Shown here: positions 60,640 to 64,000 of the stretch, one piece after another
How the letters are laid out: every line of letters begins with the position of its first letter
How positions within the stretch are numbered: position 1 is the stretch's first letter
NCBI RefSeq assembly: GCF_000717245.1
Contig: NZ_JNYQ01000004.1
Span: 930,001-994,000 of the forward strand
Length of the DNA stretch: 64,000 nt
Direction: 5' to 3'
Source: Kitasatospora papulosa
GTDB lineage: Bacteria; Actinomycetota; Actinomycetes; Streptomycetales; Streptomycetaceae
The notes under the pieces: model-generated
The model's input: only the letters and a program-made list of their open reading frames with translations
Told to the model about the DNA's origin: nothing
Database searches by the model: none
Program-made: the position numbers and the translations under genes

Positions 60640-61539
60640 CTAGGGGAAGACGACCGTGCGGCGGCCGTTGAGCAGGATGCGCCGCTCCGCGTGCCAGGTG
60701 ACTGCGCGGGCCAGGGCCTGGCACTCCACGTCACGGCCGACGGCGACGAGCTGGTCCGGCGTGACGCCGTGCCCGACGCGCTCGACCTCCTGCTCGATGA
60801 TCGGCCCCTCGTCGAGGTCGGCGGTCACGTAGTGCGCCGTCGCGCCGATCAGCTTCACACCGCGGGCGTGGGCCTGGTGGTAGGGCTTCGCGCCCTTGAA
60901 GCTCGGCAGGAAGGAGTGGTGGATGTTGATGATCCGGCCGCTGAGCTGCTTGCACAGGTCGTCCGACAGCACCTGCATGTAGCGCGCCAGGACGACGAGT
61001 TCGACGTTCTCCCCGCGGACCAGCTCCAGCAGCTGCGCCTCGGCCTCCGGCTTGTTCTCCTTGTTCACGGGGATGTGCCGGAACGGGACGCCGTAGGAGG
61101 CGACGAGCTCGGCGAAGTCCGTGTGGTTGGAGACGACGGCCACGATCTCGACCGGCAGGGCGCCGGTGCGGGAACGGAACAGCAGGTCGTTGAGGCAGTG
61201 CCCGAACTTGCTGACCATCAGCACGATCCGCATCCGGTCGCTCGCCCGGTGGATCTGCCACTCCATCCGGAAGGAGTCCCCGATCGCCGCGAAGCTGGCA
61301 CGCAGCTTGTCCAGGGTGACCGTGGCGTCCGCCGAGAAGTGGACGCGCATGAAGAAGAGACCGGTGTCGTGGTCGCCGAACTGCTGGCTGTCCTCGATGT
61401 TGCAGCCGGTCATGAAGAGGTAACTCGACACGGCGTGCACGATGCCCTGCCTGTCGGGGCAGGAAAGCGTGAGGACGTACTGCTCGGAGGCGGTCTCCGA
61501 GGCAGCGGATGCGGATTCGGCGGGCTGCGGCGCGGTCAT
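60640..61539 (-). CDS. purU: Formyltetrahydrofolate deformylase
   Basis: The 299-aa enzyme hydrolyses 10-formyl-tetrahydrofolate to formate and tetrahydrofolate, supplying formate for purine synthesis. An N-terminal ACT domain (YVLTLSCPDRQGIVHAVSSYLF, CNIEDSQQF) is followed by the formyltransferase fold. Catalytic residues are in INIHHSFLPSFKGAKPYHQA (Asn-His) and TADLDEGPIIEQ (Asp). ATG 61537-61539 follows only a weak ribosome site. The 16-nt gap to the convergent anti-sigma gene leaves little room for a terminator. Confidence 0.93.
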   Translation of the reverse strand: MTAPQPAESASAASETASEQYVLTLSCPDRQGIVHAVSSYLFMTGCNIEDSQQFGDHDTGLFFMRVHFSADATVTLDKLRASFAAIGDSFRMEWQIHRASDRMRIVLMVSKFGHCLNDLLFRSRTGALPVEIVAVVSNHTDFAELVASYGVPFRHIPVNKENKPEAEAQLLELVRGENVELVVLARYMQVLSDDLCKQLSGRIINIHHSFLPSFKGAKPYHQAHARGVKLIGATAHYVTADLDEGPIIEQEVERVGHGVTPDQLVAVGRDVECQALARAVTWHAERRILLNGRRTVVFP

Positions 61540-61567
61540 CCCGTCAGGGTGCCACACCGCCCGGCGG

Positions 61568-62065
61568 TCACGCGGATCTGGTCATGATGCGGAGCACGTC
61601 CAGGGAACGCGGCGGGGTGTCCGGGTCCTCCGCGTCGTTGGTGGCGAGCATCACATGGGCCTCGCGTGCCGCCATGACCGCCTCCTGCCACCCGGGATGT
61701 TCCAGATAGGCGGATACGGGGGCATCGGCACCTATCTGGTGCATGATGCGCAGCACCCGCAGGGCGGCGACGTCCACGAGGGCGGCCTCGGCCGAGTCGC
61801 GGAAGATCGTTCCCACGTACTTCTCGGCGGACCAGTTGTCCAGCCAGGTGTCCTCGACCAGGCGGTACACGGCGTCGGTGACGTCGCCGTAGCCCTCCCG
61901 GCCGGCCAGCCAGCACTCGTGGTGGAAGACGGGGTCGGAGAGCATGTGCAGCGCCGAGCGCACGTTGCTGCGCCAGCGCCACCAGGGCATGTCGTTGAGC
62001 GGCATGCCGCCCATGGTGGAGGAGCGACGGCCGCGACGGGAAGTGTTCTCCGAACCTTGCTGCAC
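61568..62065 (-). CDS. Conserved hypothetical protein
   Basis: The protein has 165 aa from GTG 62063-62065, but ATG 62014-62016 (GGMPLNDMPWWRWRSN follows) is a reasonable alternative since the first 16 residues are Arg/Ser-rich and no Shine-Dalgarno decides. It is an all-alpha-looking soluble protein with many Trp residues (PWWRWRSNVRSALHMLSD, DTWLDNWSAEKYVGTIFRD) and a conserved end RSLDVLRIMTRSA. I remember close relatives in other Streptomyces but no assigned function. It lies 28 nt upstream of purU on the same strand. Confidence 0.75.
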   Translation of the reverse strand: MQQGSENTSRRGRRSSTMGGMPLNDMPWWRWRSNVRSALHMLSDPVFHHECWLAGREGYGDVTDAVYRLVEDTWLDNWSAEKYVGTIFRDSAEAALVDVAALRVLRIMHQIGADAPVSAYLEHPGWQEAVMAAREAHVMLATNDAEDPDTPPRSLDVLRIMTRSA

Positions 62066-62188
62066 GGTTGCCGATCGTACGTTCCTTCCCGGCGGCCGCG
62101 CGGGGGCCCCCACAATTCACCTCCACGTCACCCTGCGTTGACCACGGCACACTGCGGCGTTACATCCGGGCCGGAAAAGTCCGTGCCC

Positions 62189-63458
62189 ATGACCGGATGG
62201 CGACGCCTCACCTCCCCCCGCCCCTACGCACTCCTCGCATCCGTGGCGGCCGGGGCGCTGCTGATGTCCGGCTGCGGCGCACTCCCTGGAGTCCCGGGGG
62301 GGCTCCAGGGAGCCCGTCACCGTGATGACCTGGGCCCCGGACACCACCGCGGTCGGCTCGGTGAACATGGCCGGGATGACCGCCATGGCGCAGACCTACG
62401 CCCGCTGGGTCAACGACAAGGGCGGGATCGGCGGCCACGAGCTCCGGGTGCTCACCTGCAACGACCAGGACACCGCGGCCGGGGCGTCGAAGTGCGCCCG
62501 GCGGGCGGCCGACGAGGACGTGGCCGCCGTGGTCGGCTCGTACAGCCGGTACGGCCGGGCGGTCCTGGCTCCGCTGGAGGCCGCCGGGATCCCGTACATC
62601 GGCGGGTACGGCGCCTCGGCCGACGAGTTCACCAGCTATCTCTCCTACCCGGTCAACGGCGGCCAGCCGGCGCTCGTCGCGGGCAACGGTGAGCAGCTCG
62701 CCGCGAACTGCTCCCGTGTGTCGCTCGTGCGGCCCGACACCCTGGTCGGCGACACCCTGCCCGGGCTCCTCGACACGGGCCTCAGCGGGGGCGGCCGCCC
62801 CGCGTCCTACGACATCAGCACGACGGAGGAGGCCACGTCGTACGAGACGGAGGCGTCCCGGGCCCTCCGTCAGGCGGGCGACGGCTGTGTGACCGCGGTG
62901 CTCGGCAAGGGCACGGAGACGTTCTTCGACTCGTTCCGCCGGCTGGAGCCGCAGGACAGCGAGGTACGGATCTCGTCGGTCCTCGGCAGCGTCGGCCAAG
63001 GACTCGTCGACCGGACGGGCGGGGCGGACAGCCCCTTCGAGGGGGCCCTGGTCACCGGCTGGTACCCGGAGTCGGGAGACGCCCGCTGGAACGAGATGCG
63101 GGGGGTGATCCGGGAGTACGCCTTCGGGGACGACCGGATCGATCCCACCGACGCGGGCGTGCAGACCACCTGGATCGCGTACACCGCGCTCGAGGCGGTC
63201 GTCGAGGCGATGGACCGGCCCGACATCACGGCGGGCGGGATCTCCGTCAGTCTCAACCGGGGCACCGAGGTGGACACCGGCGGCCTCACCCCGGTACTCC
63301 GCTGGCGGTTCCAGGACATGATCGGCACGACGGCCTACGGACGCATCGTCAACGCGCGGGTGACGTTCCAGGTGGTCCGCGACGGGCGTCTGACCGCGGA
63401 GAAGAAGGGCTTCGTGGATGTCACGGAGGCTCTCCTCAACTCCCGTTCGCGCGGCTGA
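62189..63458 (+). pseudogene. Leu/Ile/Val-type ABC substrate-binding lipoprotein, frame broken at a G7 run
   Basis: ATG 62189 opens a signal peptide with a lipobox (LLASVAAGALLMSGC), so the mature protein would be a lipoprotein. At seven G residues (62296-62302) one extra base breaks the frame. The body continues in another frame as REPVTVMTWAPDTTAVGSVNM, then a type-I periplasmic binding fold (ARWVNDKGGIGGHELRVL, VAAVVGSYSRYGRAVLAPLE, GIPYIGGYGA) to TGA at 63458. Removing one G joins them into about 422 residues. The internal GTG 62322 (378 aa) would lack the signal peptide and stay in the cytoplasm. No permease or ATPase genes lie nearby. Confidence 0.72.
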
Positions 63459-63518
63459 CACGCGGGCACCGGCCTCCCTGCCCGGGTGAACGGGGCGGAG
63501 ACCGGTGAGCGGGTGTCA
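63456..63518. terminator. Probable bidirectional hairpin between convergent genes
   Basis: CACCGGcCTCC (63467-63477) pairs with GGAGaCCGGTG (63497-63507) with one mismatch, and the outer arms TGACAC (63456-63461) and GTGTCA (63513-63518) pair as well. It fills the space between stops at 63458 and 63521. Confidence 0.5.
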
Positions 63519-63520
63519 CC

Positions 63521-64000
63521 TCAGAGCTGCGTGGGGGCGCGCTCGGTCAGTCCGTACTTCTGCGCGATGGAGTTCCACAGCCCCGAGGCCTTGCGCTTGG
63601 CCGTGGTGGCCTCGCCGCTCGACGCGTTCGCCTTGGCGGTCTCGTCGGTCGAACGGGCCTTGCCGCCCTTGCAGACCTTCTTGCCGTCCTTGGCCTGCAC
63701 GGCCCAGGCGGCGTAGTGGTCGTCGGCCTCGGCGGACGCCTGCCAGGCGTCGGTCAGGGAGGTCTTCAGCTCGGCGTGGGCCGGGAGCTGGTCGACGCTC
63801 AGCCCCTCCAGCCGGGTCACCAGGCCCCGCCGCTGCTCGGCGGCGCCCCGCAGGTCGGTGGCCGCCTGGTCGAGAGCACTGCAGCTCTTGATCTTCTCCA
63901 CGGCGCTGATCACCGCGGAGCGGCTGTTGTTGCTGTCCGCGAGCAGCTTGTCGAGCTCCTCGGCCTGCGGCTTCGCGGGGTCGGCCGCCTCCTCCGAGGG
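63521..64000 (-). CDS. Conserved hypothetical protein, C-terminal part (start outside window)
   Basis: At least 159 codons are open to the window edge, and the start lies beyond 64000. The visible part is hydrophilic and helical. It begins PSEEAADPAKPQAEELDKLL, contains two cysteines (IKSCSALDQA and KKVCKGGK) about 60 residues apart that could pair in an exported protein, and ends GLWNSIAQKYGLTERAPTQL. An Ala/Lys/Thr-rich segment precedes the end. I do not recognise the family; similar C-terminal domains occur in Streptomyces secreted or kinase-linked proteins. Confidence 0.65.
   Translation of the reverse strand, partial: PSEEAADPAKPQAEELDKLLADSNNSRSAVISAVEKIKSCSALDQAATDLRGAAEQRRGLVTRLEGLSVDQLPAHAELKTSLTDAWQASAEADDHYAAWAVQAKDGKKVCKGGKARSTDETAKANASSGEATTAKRKASGLWNSIAQKYGLTERAPTQL

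Noticed and set aside
61442..62692. A 416-codon plus-strand frame across purU and the lipoprotein start
   Set aside because: Only the part from 62189 is meaningful (signal peptide). The rest is antisense to purU and the hypothetical gene, and its end is out of frame after the G7 run.

Overview
The window is a high-GC (about 70 percent) actinobacterial chromosome segment. Codon use, GTG/TTG starts, 4-nt gene overlaps and gene content point to a Streptomyces. It reads as conserved core chromosome: I see no insertion sequence, integrase, tRNA, rRNA or CRISPR array.

Layout: (1) 1-10.5 kb holds a partial LolA/DUF2092-like exported protein, a polyprenyl diphosphate synthase, a POT peptide transporter with a CocE-type hydrolase, fumarylacetoacetase overlapping a GPP34 protein, a Uma2-fold protein and RecQ. 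(2) 10.6-26.6 kb is the complete 14-gene complex I operon nuoA-N on the minus strand, closed by a strong terminator. A near-consensus Rex (NADH/NAD+) operator lies just upstream of nuoA. (3) 27.5-38.9 kb holds an NlpC/P60 hydrolase, a GT-C mannosyltransferase, a MenJ-like reductase, MenG, a DUF3152 protein, MqnC with a degenerate amidohydrolase, a Ser/Thr kinase and MqnA. Four or five menaquinone genes (polyprenyl synthase, menJ, menG, mqnC, mqnA) therefore flank the enzyme that reduces menaquinone. (4) 39-48.8 kb holds a cold-shock gene with a terminator-like leader hairpin, a MerR regulator, and then an afsR-afsS...afsK locus: the SARP/NB-ARC/TPR activator AfsR, a 54-residue AfsS-type peptide, two small exported or membrane proteins, the PQQ-propeller kinase AfsK, and a VOC-fold protein that may be KbpA. 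(5) 49-56 kb holds TetR, a PNPOx-like oxidase, HtpX-PspAB, a flavin monooxygenase, MFS, DUF2809 and GlxA/AraC. (6) 56.4-60.6 kb is a stress-signalling group: an RsbW-like ATPase, an EF-hand protein, a STAS anti-anti-sigma factor, an ECF-like sigma factor, and an anti-sigma/mycothiol-type protein. (7) 60.6-64 kb holds PurU, two conserved hypothetical proteins (one partial) and a Leu/Ile/Val-type binding lipoprotein.

Points to check first: two neighbouring genes (59354-60623 and 62189-63458) are each broken by exactly one extra base in a 7-nt C or G run, which could be sequencing error or homopolymer slippage. Other points are the AfsR-like direct repeats before afsS, three DnaA-box-like 9-mers at 49023-49056, an in-frame 8-codon leader ORF before the RsbW-like gene, and the kinase lying between mqnC and mqnA. 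I did not find an obvious new defence or biosynthetic system. Named families come from recognition of motifs and remembered relatives, since no search was run.
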